64,000 nt of DNA from JAJXZJ01 sp050012855. GTDB taxonomy: Bacteria > Verrucomicrobiota > Verrucomicrobiia > Limisphaerales > J093. The position numbers were made by a program, and so were the translations under genes. Where the stretch lies: assembly GCA_050012855.1 (NCBI GenBank), contig JBEKGJ010000008.1, positions 41,565 to 105,564 of the forward strand, in the 5' to 3' direction. Shown here piece by piece: positions 45,101-54,069 of the stretch (positions are counted from its first letter, which is position 1; each line of letters begins with the position of its first letter). Under the pieces are notes generated by a model, which did not search any database, was not told the origin of the DNA, and worked only from the letters and a program-made list of their open reading frames with translations.

Positions 45101-45821
45101 GCCCGAGTGGCCGGAAAGCGAGTTGCTCGCGGCGGAAAAGGAGCTGCTCGGCTTCTATGTCAGCGGCCACCCCCTGACCGCTTTCGCCACGCTGCTGCAA
45201 CGCTACGGGCTGGCCACCACTGCCACGCTCGCGCAACTGCCGAACCGCTCGATGACCCGCCTCGGCGGCCTCATCACCGCCGTGCAGAGCGGCATCTCCA
45301 AAAAGAGCAGCAAACCTTACGCCATGGTGACGCTCGAGGACCTGGCCGGCACGGTGCAGATCCTGTGCATGAACGACCAGTACGAAAAATGCCGCGCGCT
45401 GCTGAAGCCGAAGACCGCCGTCATGGTCCTCGGCGAGGTGAGCCTGTCGGAGGACAAGCCGAAGGTCTTCGCCCAGGAAATCCTGCTGCTCGATGACGCG
45501 CCGGCGCGCTTCACCGGGCAGGTTCACCTGCGACTGCAGGCGGCAAAGCTCGATGCGGAGGCCCTGCTGGCGGTGCGGGACCTGGCCACGGCGCACGCCG
45601 GCCGGTGTCCCCTTTTCCTTTGCCTGCTGCAACCCGGCGGCGAATCGGTGTTCATCGAGGTGCATGAGCAGTTCCGGGTCACGCCCTCGCGGGCGCTCGA
45701 AGCGGCGGTGAATGAGCGTTTCGATCCGGGCACTTATTACGCCCATGTGGACATCTCGCCGCCGGCAAAACCTGAGCGCCGCTGGGCCCGGCGCAACAAC
45801 AACGGCAGCGGCGACGAATGA
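42102..45821 (+). CDS. dnaE: DNA polymerase III subunit alpha
   Basis: The 1239-residue replicative polymerase starts with a PHP domain (FVHLHLHTEYSLLDGG and ITDHGVLFGAVDFY) whose metal residues appear intact. The palm motif PPDIDIDFADDRR (near residue 455) gives the catalytic Asp pair, and NASVHAAGVVIGP, YRPGPM and GYGFNKSHAAAYA follow. An OB-fold near the end (MTRLGGLITAVQSGISKKS) binds single-stranded DNA. A low-complexity Ala/Pro/Thr insert lies at residues 345-370. A second ATG at 42111 (MSHADFVHLHLH) is an equally likely start. Confidence 0.96.
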   Translation: MVGMSHADFVHLHLHTEYSLLDGGCRLDRLVARARELDFPALAITDHGVLFGAVDFYKAAWAKGIKPIIGCEVYVAPGSRFDKKTTSGGRDVYHHLVLLARDETGYRNLTRLVTAAHLEGFYYKPRVDKELLAAHHEGLIALSGCLASEVPDLIANDQLARAKESLDWFRQVFGPENYYLELQNHGLTEQAKVNRQLTAWAKEFGLKLVATNDVHYLAREHSRAHDCLICIGTQTTLEDTRRLRYAPEQFHLRTAQEMKALFAEVPEAIRNTLEVAEKCSLKLQVDSENLHYPVFQPPEHFTREGYLRHLLVEGLQRRYTLQVRAAGDEFIVEGLGDPTRLPTFVPTPATAEPSAAPTSSAAAGLAAPAVATAVKVIMDRLQHELAVIERTGFVSYFLIVGDFVRHGRSKGISCVARGSAAGSIVAFLLEISNVDPIRYHLLFERFLNPERVNPPDIDIDFADDRRAEVIDYVREKYGRDSVAQIITFGTMGAKSVVRDVGRVMGLSYGEGDRLAKLIPADLKLEKGETSTLAKAIQVVPELKQAYDSEEVTRELLDVALVLEDLTRNASVHAAGVVIGPEPLVNLLPLKADDAGGLVTQYAMGPVGDLGLLKMDFLGLKTLTVIRNTCEMVRQLRGVEVPIDHLPLDDARTYELLNRADTLGVFQLESGGMRDLCRKFAISSIEHITALIALYRPGPMRLIPDFIKRRHGQVKIEYEHPLLEPICGETYGVLVYQEQVIQATQVLAGFTLGAADVLRRAMGKKDEEKMQKQREGFVQGCAATNRIPAAQANRIFDLLQEFAGYGFNKSHAAAYAIVAYQTAYLKANHPVEFLAAMMTNDLADLEKLSQYVEDARQLGIDVLGPDVNESQMFFAPAQGRPGPDGQPRRVIRFGLAAIKNVGEQAARGVLEARQAGGRFTSLADLCRRVDLRTLNRKVLEVLIKAGACDGFGETRASLTAAIDRTLAQAASRADDQARGQASLFDMLQERPEAKPETAVPLPEWPESELLAAEKELLGFYVSGHPLTAFATLLQRYGLATTATLAQLPNRSMTRLGGLITAVQSGISKKSSKPYAMVTLEDLAGTVQILCMNDQYEKCRALLKPKTAVMVLGEVSLSEDKPKVFAQEILLLDDAPARFTGQVHLRLQAAKLDAEALLAVRDLATAHAGRCPLFLCLLQPGGESVFIEVHEQFRVTPSRALEAAVNERFDPGTYYAHVDISPPAKPERRWARRNNNGSGDE

Positions 45822-45837
45822 ACAACCCCACGCCACC

Positions 45838-48663
45838 ATGAATCCATTTCCCTCGCCCCGGCTCTGCCGGCTGGTGCGGTACCTGGCCAGCCGCGTCGCC
45901 CTGCCAGCCCTTGCGGCGACCGCCCAGGCCGCCTCGGTCGCGGTCACCGACCTCCGCTGCGAGTACCTGCGCGAACCGCTGGCCATCGAGACGCACGCGC
46001 CACGGCTGGGTTGGAAACTGACGCCCACCGACCCCGCGGCGCATGGGCAACGTCAGCGCGCCTGGCAGGTGCAGGTGGCCACCACCCGCACCCTGCTGGA
46101 AGCCGGACGCGGCGATTTGTGGGACTCCGGCTGGGTAACGTCGGACCAGTCGCAATTGATCGGCTATGCCGGCCGGCCGCTGGTTACGGAACTGGTCTGC
46201 TTCTGGCGGGTGCGCGTCAAGGATGAGCACGGCCAGGCGTCCGCCTGGAGTGCGCCCGCGAGCTGGACCGTCGGGATGCTGGCACCCGGCGACTGGACGG
46301 CGCAATGGATCGGCACCGACCAGCAGTTCAAGCGCCAGCCGGGCTGGCCGCCCCCCGACAACACCATGCCCGACCCGTGGTTGCGAAAGACGTTCGCCCT
46401 CGCCGCCGCGCCCCGGCGGGCGCTGCTCCAGGTCGCGTCGGTGGGTTACCACGAGGTTTACGTCAACGGGCGGCGCATCGGCGACAGCGTGCTGATGCCG
46501 TGCATTAGCGATTTCACCAAGCGGGCGCGCTACGTCACCTATGACATCACCCGACTGCTGCGTCCGGGCACCAACGCGCTCGGCCTCTGGCTCGGGACCT
46601 CGTGGTCCATTTTCCCGCCCTTCCGCACCGCCGACAAACCCGCTGGCCCGATCGTCCTCGCGCAGGCGGATCTCGAGTTCGCCGACGGCGCAAAAATGCG
46701 GGTGGTCACCGACGCCTCGTGGCGGTGGCATCCCAGCCCGAACACCACCATCGGTGTCTGGGATTTCATGCATTACGGCGGCGAATCGTTCGACGCCAAT
46801 CGGGACGTGCCCGGCTGGGGCGCGGCCGACTTCGACGACGCCGCGTGGCAACCGGTGAGTGTCTTCCAGCCGAAGCTGCTGCTCTCGGCGCAGCCGGTCG
46901 AACCCAACCGCTGTGTGAAGGAAATCCGGCCCGTCGCGATCACCGAGCCCAAGCCCGGCGTCTGGCGCGTGGACATGGGGGTCAACTTTGCCGGCTGGAT
47001 CGAAGTCCAGGTGGCGGGCCAGCCGGGCGACCGGATCGAATTCCAGTTCTCCGAGCGCGCCGAGGAGGCGATGACTCACCGGCTGCACAGTTTTTATGTC
47101 ATCGGCCCGAGCGGTCGCGGCACGTTTCGCAATCGCTTCAACTATGCCGTCGGCCGCTGGATTCAGATCGAAGGACTGCGACAGAAACCGGAGTTGAGCG
47201 AGCTTCGCGGCTGGCTGGTGCGGACCGACTACGAACCGACCACGACCTTCCGCTGTTCCGATCCGCTGCTGAACCGGATTCACGACACCGTGGTCTGGAC
47301 CTGGGAAACGCTTAGCCTGGGCGGCTATTCCGTGGACTGTGCGCAACGCGAGCGCATGGGCTACGGCGGCGACGCCCACGCGACCACGGAGACCGCTCTC
47401 GACCACTTCCGCCTCGGGGCCTTTTACACGAAGTGGAGCGAGGATTGGCGGGACGTGCAGGGACAAGCCGCCACCTGGGGCGCCCGCCCGCCACCGGGCG
47501 CGGCCGGCGCCGCCAGGACCATCGAACCGGGCAACCTCCCGTACACGGCGCCGACCTACTGGGGCGGCGGCGGACCCGGTTGGAGCGGCTACTGCGTGAC
47601 GCTGCCGTGGGAGATGTACCGTCGCTACGGCGACCGCCGGATTCTCGAAACCAATTTCGTGACCATCGAGCGCTGGCTGGCCTTCCTCGATACGCACACC
47701 ACCAACAACCTGCTCGCGCGCTGGGGTGGCGAATGGGATTTTCTGGGCGACTGGCTCTGGCCCGGCGCCGAGGGTGTGAACGGCAACACGCGCGAAACGC
47801 TCTTCTTCAACAACTGCTACCGGATCTACAATCTCCAGACCGCGGCCCGCATCGCCGATGTGCTTGGCCGGACCGCACCGGCGGCGGCGTGGCGCGCCCG
47901 CGCCGAGGCCGCGCGCGCGGCGGTACATCGCGAATTCTACGACCCGGCACGGCACAGCTACGTCAACGGCTCCCAGGCATATCTCGCGCTCGCCCTGCTC
48001 GCCGGCGTGCCCCCGGCGGAACTGTGCAGCGCGGTGACCCACCGGTTGCAGGACGAAATCCTGGTCACGCGCCAGGGCCACTTCTGGGCCGGCATCACCG
48101 GGGGCTCGTTCGTGATCAAGGAGCTCCTCGCCGCCGAGCGGCCGGACCTCGTGTTCAACATGGCGCGCCAGGAGGATTATCCTGGCTGGGGCTGGATGCT
48201 GAAGAACGGCGCGACGACGATGTGGGAGGACTGGGAAGGCAAGCTCTCGCTGTGCCACAGCTCCTACCTCCACATCGGCGCGTGGTTCGTCGAGGGCCTG
48301 GCGGGCATTCGACCGGGCACGGACGGGAAGGGGTATCAACACTTTGAATTGAAGCCGGCAGTCTGGCCGGGCTGCCCGCTCGAGGAGGTCGAATGTCGTT
48401 TCGATTCGCCGTATGGCCAGATCCAAAGCAACTGGAACCGTGCGGGCGGTAACCTGCACTTCGCGTTTGCCGTCCCGCCCAATGCGACGGCCACGCTGTT
48501 CCTGCCGGCCGATCACGCCACGGCGGTCCGGCACAACGGCCGCGCCTTGAGCCCGCAACAGGTGATCCGCCGTGTTCACGAAACCGGCCAGTTGAAACTG
48601 GTGGTTCCACTTGAGGCCGGACGGCACGCGTTCGACGTGATCACAACGCCGAACCAGCGTTGA
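45838..48663 (+). CDS. GH78 alpha-L-rhamnosidase, exported
   Basis: The 941-residue enzyme starts with a signal-like segment (MNPFPSPRLCRLVRYLASRV) and has the GH78 order: an N-terminal fibronectin-like domain (VTDLRCEYLREPLAIET), a carbohydrate-binding beta-sandwich (VNGRRIGDSVLMPCISDFTKR), and a catalytic (alpha/alpha)6 barrel with VDCAQRERMGYGGDAHAT carrying the general acid Glu. FLGDWLWPGAEG and GWGWMLKNGATTMWEDWEG follow. It removes L-rhamnose from plant or algal glycans. It begins 16 bp after dnaE but is unlikely to be functionally linked to it. Confidence 0.92.
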   Translation: MNPFPSPRLCRLVRYLASRVALPALAATAQAASVAVTDLRCEYLREPLAIETHAPRLGWKLTPTDPAAHGQRQRAWQVQVATTRTLLEAGRGDLWDSGWVTSDQSQLIGYAGRPLVTELVCFWRVRVKDEHGQASAWSAPASWTVGMLAPGDWTAQWIGTDQQFKRQPGWPPPDNTMPDPWLRKTFALAAAPRRALLQVASVGYHEVYVNGRRIGDSVLMPCISDFTKRARYVTYDITRLLRPGTNALGLWLGTSWSIFPPFRTADKPAGPIVLAQADLEFADGAKMRVVTDASWRWHPSPNTTIGVWDFMHYGGESFDANRDVPGWGAADFDDAAWQPVSVFQPKLLLSAQPVEPNRCVKEIRPVAITEPKPGVWRVDMGVNFAGWIEVQVAGQPGDRIEFQFSERAEEAMTHRLHSFYVIGPSGRGTFRNRFNYAVGRWIQIEGLRQKPELSELRGWLVRTDYEPTTTFRCSDPLLNRIHDTVVWTWETLSLGGYSVDCAQRERMGYGGDAHATTETALDHFRLGAFYTKWSEDWRDVQGQAATWGARPPPGAAGAARTIEPGNLPYTAPTYWGGGGPGWSGYCVTLPWEMYRRYGDRRILETNFVTIERWLAFLDTHTTNNLLARWGGEWDFLGDWLWPGAEGVNGNTRETLFFNNCYRIYNLQTAARIADVLGRTAPAAAWRARAEAARAAVHREFYDPARHSYVNGSQAYLALALLAGVPPAELCSAVTHRLQDEILVTRQGHFWAGITGGSFVIKELLAAERPDLVFNMARQEDYPGWGWMLKNGATTMWEDWEGKLSLCHSSYLHIGAWFVEGLAGIRPGTDGKGYQHFELKPAVWPGCPLEEVECRFDSPYGQIQSNWNRAGGNLHFAFAVPPNATATLFLPADHATAVRHNGRALSPQQVIRRVHETGQLKLVVPLEAGRHAFDVITTPNQR

Positions 48664-48858
48664 TCGCCGCCTGAACTTGCCTTGCCGCACCGGCCTTGGG
48701 GCCTTTATCCTGCCGGCGCATGGACATCCCGACGGATGCGCCGGATTCCTGTTCGAGAGTCTCCCGATCGGGTGCCACCTCATCCACGTGGCGTGCCGGG
48801 CTGGCGGCAGGAAGTGGGCCTGGAAACGAGCCTGCGCCGCAGCGCAGCCCGCCCCGGG

Positions 48859-49848
48859 CTAAGCCGCCGTGGACTGTAATGCCGCGGTGGTCATCTCGCG
48901 GATCAGGTCGGCGAACGACGTCCGCGGTTCCCACCCAAGCTGGCGCCGCGCCTTGGCCGCGTTGCCAACCAGTCGCTGCGGCTCGGCCGGCCGGAACAGC
49001 CGCGGATCTTGCCGGACATGTTCCCGCCAGTCGAGATCCACCGTGGCGAAGGCGATCTCGATCACTTCCTGCACGCGGTGCGGCCGGCCGGTCCCGATCA
49101 CATAATCGTCCGGGCGGTTCTGCTGGAGCATCAACCACATGGCGCGGACATAATCGCGGGCATGGCCCCAATCGCGCTCGGCCACCGTATTGCCAAGACA
49201 AACCTCGCGCTGCCGGCCGAGCTTGATCGCCGCGGCGGCACGACAGATTTTCTGGGTCACAAAATTTTCCCCGCGCCGCGGCGACTCGTGGTTGAACAGG
49301 ATGCCGTTCGAGGCATGGAGGCCGAAGGACGCGCGATACACGGCGACCATTTGGGTGGCGAACGCCTTCGCACAGCCGTAGGGCGTGACGGGCGCCACCG
49401 GCGTCTGCTCGTCCTGGGGCGTCTGGGCCGGCGCGCCGAAGATTTCGCACGAGGAGGCGTGGAAGAACCGGGCGGGGGCCGGCAGGTCGCGCAGCATTTC
49501 GAGCAGCCGCAACGTGCCCATGGCGGTGAGCGCGCACGTGGACTCCGGCAGCTCGAAGCTCAGTCCGACGTGGCTTTGCCCGGCGAGGTGGTACACCTCC
49601 TCGGGGGCCGCCTTGAACAGCGCCCGCCGCAGCGTGGTCGGGTCGTCGAGATCGGCGCAATGCAGGAACAGCCGGCGGCCGTAGATGGCCGGGTCGCGAC
49701 AGAGGTGCTCGATCCGCGACCGGGTCAAGCCGCTGGTGTGGCGGACAATCCCGTGAACTTCGTAGCCCTTTTCGAGGAGCAGCTCGGCGAGGTAGGAGCC
49801 ATCCTGGCCGGTGATGCCGGTGATGAACGCGCGCGGCATGGCGGTCAA
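48859..49848 (-). CDS. GDP-mannose 4,6-dehydratase paralog (NAD-dependent epimerase/dehydratase)
   Basis: The 329-residue short-chain dehydrogenase has the GMD nucleotide motif FITGITGQDGSYLAELLLEK, HASSCEIFGAP, TPYGCAKAFATQMVAVYR (the YxxxK pair) and NGILFNHESPRRGENFVTQK. Its start overlaps the stop of the next upstream gene by 4 bp (ATGA), so the pair are translationally coupled. The two tandem genes are clearly related, but this copy lacks several GMD-typical residues (RHTSGLT where the classic reads RRASTFNT), so its substrate may differ, for example GDP-4-keto sugar handling. Confidence 0.85.
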   Translation of the reverse strand: MTAMPRAFITGITGQDGSYLAELLLEKGYEVHGIVRHTSGLTRSRIEHLCRDPAIYGRRLFLHCADLDDPTTLRRALFKAAPEEVYHLAGQSHVGLSFELPESTCALTAMGTLRLLEMLRDLPAPARFFHASSCEIFGAPAQTPQDEQTPVAPVTPYGCAKAFATQMVAVYRASFGLHASNGILFNHESPRRGENFVTQKICRAAAAIKLGRQREVCLGNTVAERDWGHARDYVRAMWLMLQQNRPDDYVIGTGRPHRVQEVIEIAFATVDLDWREHVRQDPRLFRPAEPQRLVGNAAKARRQLGWEPRTSFADLIREMTTAALQSTAA

Positions 49849-50858
49849 CCCGTGGCGCGCACCCGGCCTTCCCGGAAGGCGCGCAACAACGCGATGTCGG
49901 CATCCACCATGAGCCGGACCAGATCGGCGAACCGGGTCCGGGGTTCCCAGCCGAGCTGGCGTTTCGCCTTGCCGGCGTCGCCGATCAGCTCGTCCACCTC
50001 GGCGGGCCGGTAATAATGCGGATCAATCTCGACGTGGCGCTTCCAGTCGAGGCCGGCGCGGGCGAACGCCAGTTCGAGGAACTCGCTCACCGAGTGGGTT
50101 TCACCGGTGGCGATGACATAATCGTCGGGCTGCGGCTGCTGGAGCATGAGCCACATCGCCTCGGCGTATTCCGGCGCGTAACCCCAGTCGCGTTTGGCGT
50201 CAAGGTTGCCGAGGAACAGCCGGTCCTGCAGGCCGGCCTGGATGTGAGCGACGGCGCGCGTGATTTTGCGGGTGACGAACGTTTCGCCGCGGCGGGGTGA
50301 CTCGTGATTGAAGAGGATGCCGTTGCTGGCGTGCAGGCCGTAGGACTCACGGTAGTTCACCGTAATGTAGAACGCATGGACCTTGGCGCAAGCGTAGGGG
50401 CTGCGCGGGTGGAAGGGCGTCGTCTCGCGCTGCGGCACCTCGCGGACTTTTCCGAACATTTCGCTCGATGATGCCTGGTAGAAGCGCGGCTGGAGGCCGG
50501 TTTGCCGGATCGCTTCCAGGAGCCGGACCGTGCCGGTGGCCACAATGTCGGTGGTGTACTCCGCCGTGTCGAAGCTGACGCGGACGTGGCTTTGGGCGGC
50601 CAGGTTGTAAACCTCGTCCGGCTGGATTTGGGCGATCAGCCGCGTCACCGTGCTGCCCTCGGCCAGGTCGCCGTAGTGCAGCCGCAACCGGGCCTTGCTG
50701 TCGTGGGGATCGGTGTAAATCCCTTCGAGCCGGCCGGTGTTGAAGGTGCTGGCGCGGCGGATGATGCCATGCACTTCATAGCCCTTGCCCAACAGCAACT
50801 CCGCCAGGTAGGAGCCATCCTGGCCGGTAATGCCGGTAATCAGTGCCTTCTTTGCCAT
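49845..50858 (-). CDS. gmd: GDP-mannose 4,6-dehydratase
   Basis: The 337-residue enzyme converts GDP-mannose to GDP-4-keto-6-deoxymannose, the precursor of GDP-fucose, GDP-rhamnose and perosamine. The start MAKKALITGITGQDGSYLAE is the classic one. RRASTFNTGRL, AAQSHVRVSFDTAEYT, YQASSSEMFGKV, SPYACAKVHAFYITVNYR (YxxxK) and NHESPRRGETFVTRKIT are all present. The open frame upstream of the start is not conserved. A fucose synthase gene (fcl) is not visible. Confidence 0.93.
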   Translation of the reverse strand: MAKKALITGITGQDGSYLAELLLGKGYEVHGIIRRASTFNTGRLEGIYTDPHDSKARLRLHYGDLAEGSTVTRLIAQIQPDEVYNLAAQSHVRVSFDTAEYTTDIVATGTVRLLEAIRQTGLQPRFYQASSSEMFGKVREVPQRETTPFHPRSPYACAKVHAFYITVNYRESYGLHASNGILFNHESPRRGETFVTRKITRAVAHIQAGLQDRLFLGNLDAKRDWGYAPEYAEAMWLMLQQPQPDDYVIATGETHSVSEFLELAFARAGLDWKRHVEIDPHYYRPAEVDELIGDAGKAKRQLGWEPRTRFADLVRLMVDADIALLRAFREGRVRATG

Positions 50859-51027
50859 AGACGCTTGACCGGGGCAGCTTCGACAAAGGCGGCCGGGCTG
50901 GCAAGCTCGGAAACCAGCTCGGAAACAGGTTTTTCCAGCCATTTCCAAGGCAGGCCACAAGCGGCGCCGCGCAAGACCGTGATCGCCTCGCGGTGAGTGG
51001 AAGCCGCGGGGTCACCCGCAGCATGGG

Positions 51028-52143
51028 TTACTTCTTCACTTTCGACCGCCACGGATTCGGGCGGTCGGGGAAGAACCGCGCACTGATTTCGCCGAAGACC
51101 GCATCGAGGACGGCGTTCTCGGAGGCATAATCGTTCTTCAAGTGGTCGGCCCGGAAGACCCGCCGAAATTGCCGGAGATCGATCAGGTCGAGCCGGAAAA
51201 CGGGAAACCCCCGGTTACCCGCCGCCAGGTACACGCAATGGCAGAACAAGGCGCGCTCATGGAGCCGTGACTCATCCACCACACCGGCCCGGATCAGCAC
51301 CAGGGATTTGCTGGTGGTATCGAAATCGGCGGCCACCGTGTTCGTGCCTTCCGTGAACACAACCTTGGATCGGTTGAGAAACTCGCGCAGCCGGCGGCCT
51401 TTCAGGGCGAAATTGACGTTCTGTGGAAGTTCGCCGCCCGTCCGCAGCAGGAAGTTCATCGGTTCGAGGGTGGTGTCCACCAAGCCGACCACCTCGCCGT
51501 GCTGATTCAGCAAAGGGCCGCCGCTGTTGCCGGGCTGGATCGCTGCGGAAATCTGCACATGACTGACATCGTCGCCAATTCCAGCCGTGGCGGTGATGCT
51601 GCCCTTGGTCAGCCGGGGGCTGGTGCCCAGCACGTCGGCCATGGGAAAACCCATCGCAACGATGTCCTCGCCAAGCTTTTGATCGCCGTCGGCCGCGAGG
51701 GGCAGCGACCGGAATGTGGGGTGCGGGCTTTCCACCTGGATGATGGCGACGTCGAGATTGGTGTCGGCGACCAGCACGCGTCCCATCCGACGCACACCTT
51801 CAATGACGAGGGTGGCTTGCGTCTCCTTCCCCACGACGTGGGCGCAGGTCAGGACCTGGCCTTCCGATGTCACGACGAATCCGCTGCCCTGCGACGTGAA
51901 CGGCAGGCTCCCCGGCTTCACCTCGACCGCGTCGAATCCCGCCTGTCGCAGCCGGGCCAGCAGGCGCGGGTTCACTTTGTGGGTGTCGTTCTGTGGTGGT
52001 GGAAGATAGACCTTGGTGTAGTTGCTGAGGCCGGGCGCGGACTCAACCTTCAACTCGGGAGCGGCGCTCAGCTTCAGGGACACGAGGCAACAGACCAGGC
52101 CGCCGATGGCGAAGGAGCGGCGGCGAAGGGCCGGGTGGTTCAC
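51028..52143 (-). CDS. S1C trypsin-like serine protease without PDZ domain
   Basis: The 371-residue protein starts at GTG with an N-terminal hydrophobic export segment (SFAIGGLVCCLVSLKLSAAP). The Deg/HtrA-type protease domain has the full triad: His102 in LTCAHVVG, Asp131 in DTNLDVAIIQV and Ser207 in QPGNSGGPLLNQHG. Unlike DegP it has no PDZ repeat; the last 130 residues are an unrelated region. It probably acts in the periplasm. Confidence 0.9.
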   Translation of the reverse strand: MNHPALRRRSFAIGGLVCCLVSLKLSAAPELKVESAPGLSNYTKVYLPPPQNDTHKVNPRLLARLRQAGFDAVEVKPGSLPFTSQGSGFVVTSEGQVLTCAHVVGKETQATLVIEGVRRMGRVLVADTNLDVAIIQVESPHPTFRSLPLAADGDQKLGEDIVAMGFPMADVLGTSPRLTKGSITATAGIGDDVSHVQISAAIQPGNSGGPLLNQHGEVVGLVDTTLEPMNFLLRTGGELPQNVNFALKGRRLREFLNRSKVVFTEGTNTVAADFDTTSKSLVLIRAGVVDESRLHERALFCHCVYLAAGNRGFPVFRLDLIDLRQFRRVFRADHLKNDYASENAVLDAVFGEISARFFPDRPNPWRSKVKK

Positions 52144-52234
52144 GGGGCAGCTCTACCAACTTCGCGGTCCTTCCTTCAAGGAAAATGCGTCGTTCATGCA
52201 CGGTCTCCCAACAGTGCCCGGGCCACCCGAATCC

Positions 52235-52271
52235 GAAACAAACCGCCGGGCGGCACAAGACCACCCGGCGG
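52235..52271 (-). terminator. Intrinsic terminator after tsf
   Basis: On the minus strand CCGCCGGG and CCCGGCGG form an 8-bp perfect stem around a 13-base loop (52243-52271), followed by TTTGTTTC. It starts 27 bp after the tsf stop codon. Confidence 0.75.
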
Positions 52272-52297
52272 TGACCATCGGACCAGAAATGTCAGGG

Positions 52298-53146
52298 TCA
52301 GCCCGCGAAGGCTTCGCCCACCTGGAAACGCAGGAAGCGCCGGACCACGATCTCGTCACCCAGTTGTTTGGCGACGCCCCCGATGTGCTCCTGCACGGAG
52401 ATTTCGCCGTTGCGTTTGACAAAGCCCTGGTTCAGCAGGCAGTTCTCCTTGTAGAACTTGTCCAGCTTGCCCTCGATGATCTTGGCGATGGCCTGCGGCG
52501 GCTTGTTCTTGAGCAGGTCGGAGTTGGCGATGATTTCGCGTTCCTTGGCGATGAACGCCGGGTCCACGTCCTCCTGGCGCACGGCGACCGGATTGGCCGC
52601 GGCGATCTGGAGGGTGATGTCGCGCACGAGTTGCTTGAAATCATCCCGGGCCACCGAGGCTTCGGTGCCGGCACCGACCTCGACCAGCACGCCGACCTTC
52701 GACCCGGTGTGGATGTACGCGGCCACGAGCCCGTTGCCGGCCACCTCAAACCGTTTGAAACGGGCGATCTTGATGTTCTCGCGGATGCGCGCCACGGCGT
52801 CGGTGCGCAAGGACTCGAGGTCGGCCGCCGGGTTCTCGGCGAGCACCTTGGCGATCTGGTCGGCGAACGCGCGGAACAGCTCGTTCTTCGCCACGAAATC
52901 CGACTCGCAATTGACCTCGAGCAGCACCCCCGTGCGGGCGCCAGGGAGGACCGCCGCCGCGATGACGCCTTCGTGGGCTTCGCGGGTGGCCTTCTTGGCC
53001 GCCGTGGCCACACCGCGCTTGCGCAGCAGGTCCACCGCGGCTTCGAGGTTGCCGCCGGTCTCGATCAACACCTTCTTGCAATCCATCATGCCCGCGTTGG
53101 TCATCTCGCGGAGTTTAACGACCAGACTTGCCGGAATATCAGCCAT
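52298..53146 (-). CDS. tsf: Translation elongation factor Ts
   Basis: The 282-residue protein recycles EF-Tu. The UBA-like N-terminus (LVVKLREMTNAGMMDCKKVLIETGGNLEAAVDLLRKRG) and the TDFV-type loop CESDFVAKNELFRAFADQIA are present. It follows rpsB on the same strand with a 92-bp gap, the usual operon. Confidence 0.97.
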   Translation of the reverse strand: MADIPASLVVKLREMTNAGMMDCKKVLIETGGNLEAAVDLLRKRGVATAAKKATREAHEGVIAAAVLPGARTGVLLEVNCESDFVAKNELFRAFADQIAKVLAENPAADLESLRTDAVARIRENIKIARFKRFEVAGNGLVAAYIHTGSKVGVLVEVGAGTEASVARDDFKQLVRDITLQIAAANPVAVRQEDVDPAFIAKEREIIANSDLLKNKPPQAIAKIIEGKLDKFYKENCLLNQGFVKRNGEISVQEHIGGVAKQLGDEIVVRRFLRFQVGEAFAG

Positions 53147-53238
53147 AAAACTGTCGGTTAAGCGTTGAAATTAGGGAACTCAAATCAAGGGTGCGGCCGG
53201 CTGACCCCGCGGCCAACCGGCACTGGCACAATCCGCCA

Positions 53239-54069
53239 TCAGGCCTGGACCGGCGCCGCCGCCGGAGCCGGAACCGGAGCCGGAGCCGAAACCGGAGCCT
53301 CCGACGGAGCCGGAGCGGCTTCGGACGCCGCTGGCGCCTCGGCCGGTTTCTCCTCCTCGACCTTGCGGCGGGCGTACCTGGCTTCGTATTCCGCCCGGGC
53401 CTGCGTGATGGTCTGCATGACGATCGTCAGAATCAGGCGCACGGAACGGATGGCGTCGTCGTTGCCGGCGATCGGAAAAGTAGTCAGGTCGGGATCGCAG
53501 TTGGTGTCCACGATCGCGACGACGGGGATGTTGAGGCGGCGGGCTTCGGCGACCGCGTTGTGTTCGCGCTTGATGTCCACGACGAACATGGCGGCGGGAT
53601 GCTTCTCCATCGCCCGGATGCCATCGAGGTTCTTGACGAACCGGGCCAGTTCGCGCCGGATGGCGGACTGCTCCTGCTTGACGTACTTGTTGATCGAACC
53701 GTCGGCCTCCATCTTCTCGATTTCCTTCATGCGGGCCATCGAGCGCTTGAGGGTCTTCATGTTGGTGAGGGTCCCGCCGAGCCAGCGCTCGGTCACATAG
53801 GGCTGTCCGCACGCCTTGGCGGATTCCTTCACCGCCTCCTGGGCCTGCTTCTTGGTGCCGACGAAGAGCACCTGCCCGCCCTTGCTCACGGTCTGGGCCA
53901 GGAAACCGCACGCCGCTTCAAGCTGGGCGAGGGTCTTGCTGAGATCGATGATGTGGATCCCGTTGCGGGCGTCGAAGATAAACTGCTTCATCTTCGGGTT
54001 CCAGCGACGGGTTTGATGTCCGAAATGAACGCCTGCCTCGAGGAGTTCCTTGATGCCAATGCTGATCAC
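53239..54069 (-). CDS. rpsB: 30S ribosomal protein S2
   Basis: The 276-residue protein starts at GTG (MISIGIKELLEAGVHFGHQT), preceded by a GGGAAG ribosome site. Signatures are WNPKMKQFIFDARNGIHIIDL, RWLGGTLTNMKTL, FVVDIKREHNAVAEAR and IPVVAIVDTNCDPD. The last 50 residues are an Ala/Pro/Glu-rich tail not present in E. coli S2. The in-frame extension to 54294 is not conserved. Confidence 0.96.
   Translation of the reverse strand: MISIGIKELLEAGVHFGHQTRRWNPKMKQFIFDARNGIHIIDLSKTLAQLEAACGFLAQTVSKGGQVLFVGTKKQAQEAVKESAKACGQPYVTERWLGGTLTNMKTLKRSMARMKEIEKMEADGSINKYVKQEQSAIRRELARFVKNLDGIRAMEKHPAAMFVVDIKREHNAVAEARRLNIPVVAIVDTNCDPDLTTFPIAGNDDAIRSVRLILTIVMQTITQARAEYEARYARRKVEEEKPAEAPAASEAAPAPSEAPVSAPAPVPAPAAAPVQA

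Noticed and set aside
41340..46028. A 1562-codon open frame on the minus strand across dnaE
   Set aside because: Only the last 221 codons (from 42005) form a real response regulator. The rest is antisense to dnaE, kept open by high GC.
45679..48783. A 1034-codon open frame antisense to the GH78 gene
   Set aside because: It has no recognisable domain and mirrors the codon pattern of the rhamnosidase gene on the other strand, which has clear family motifs.
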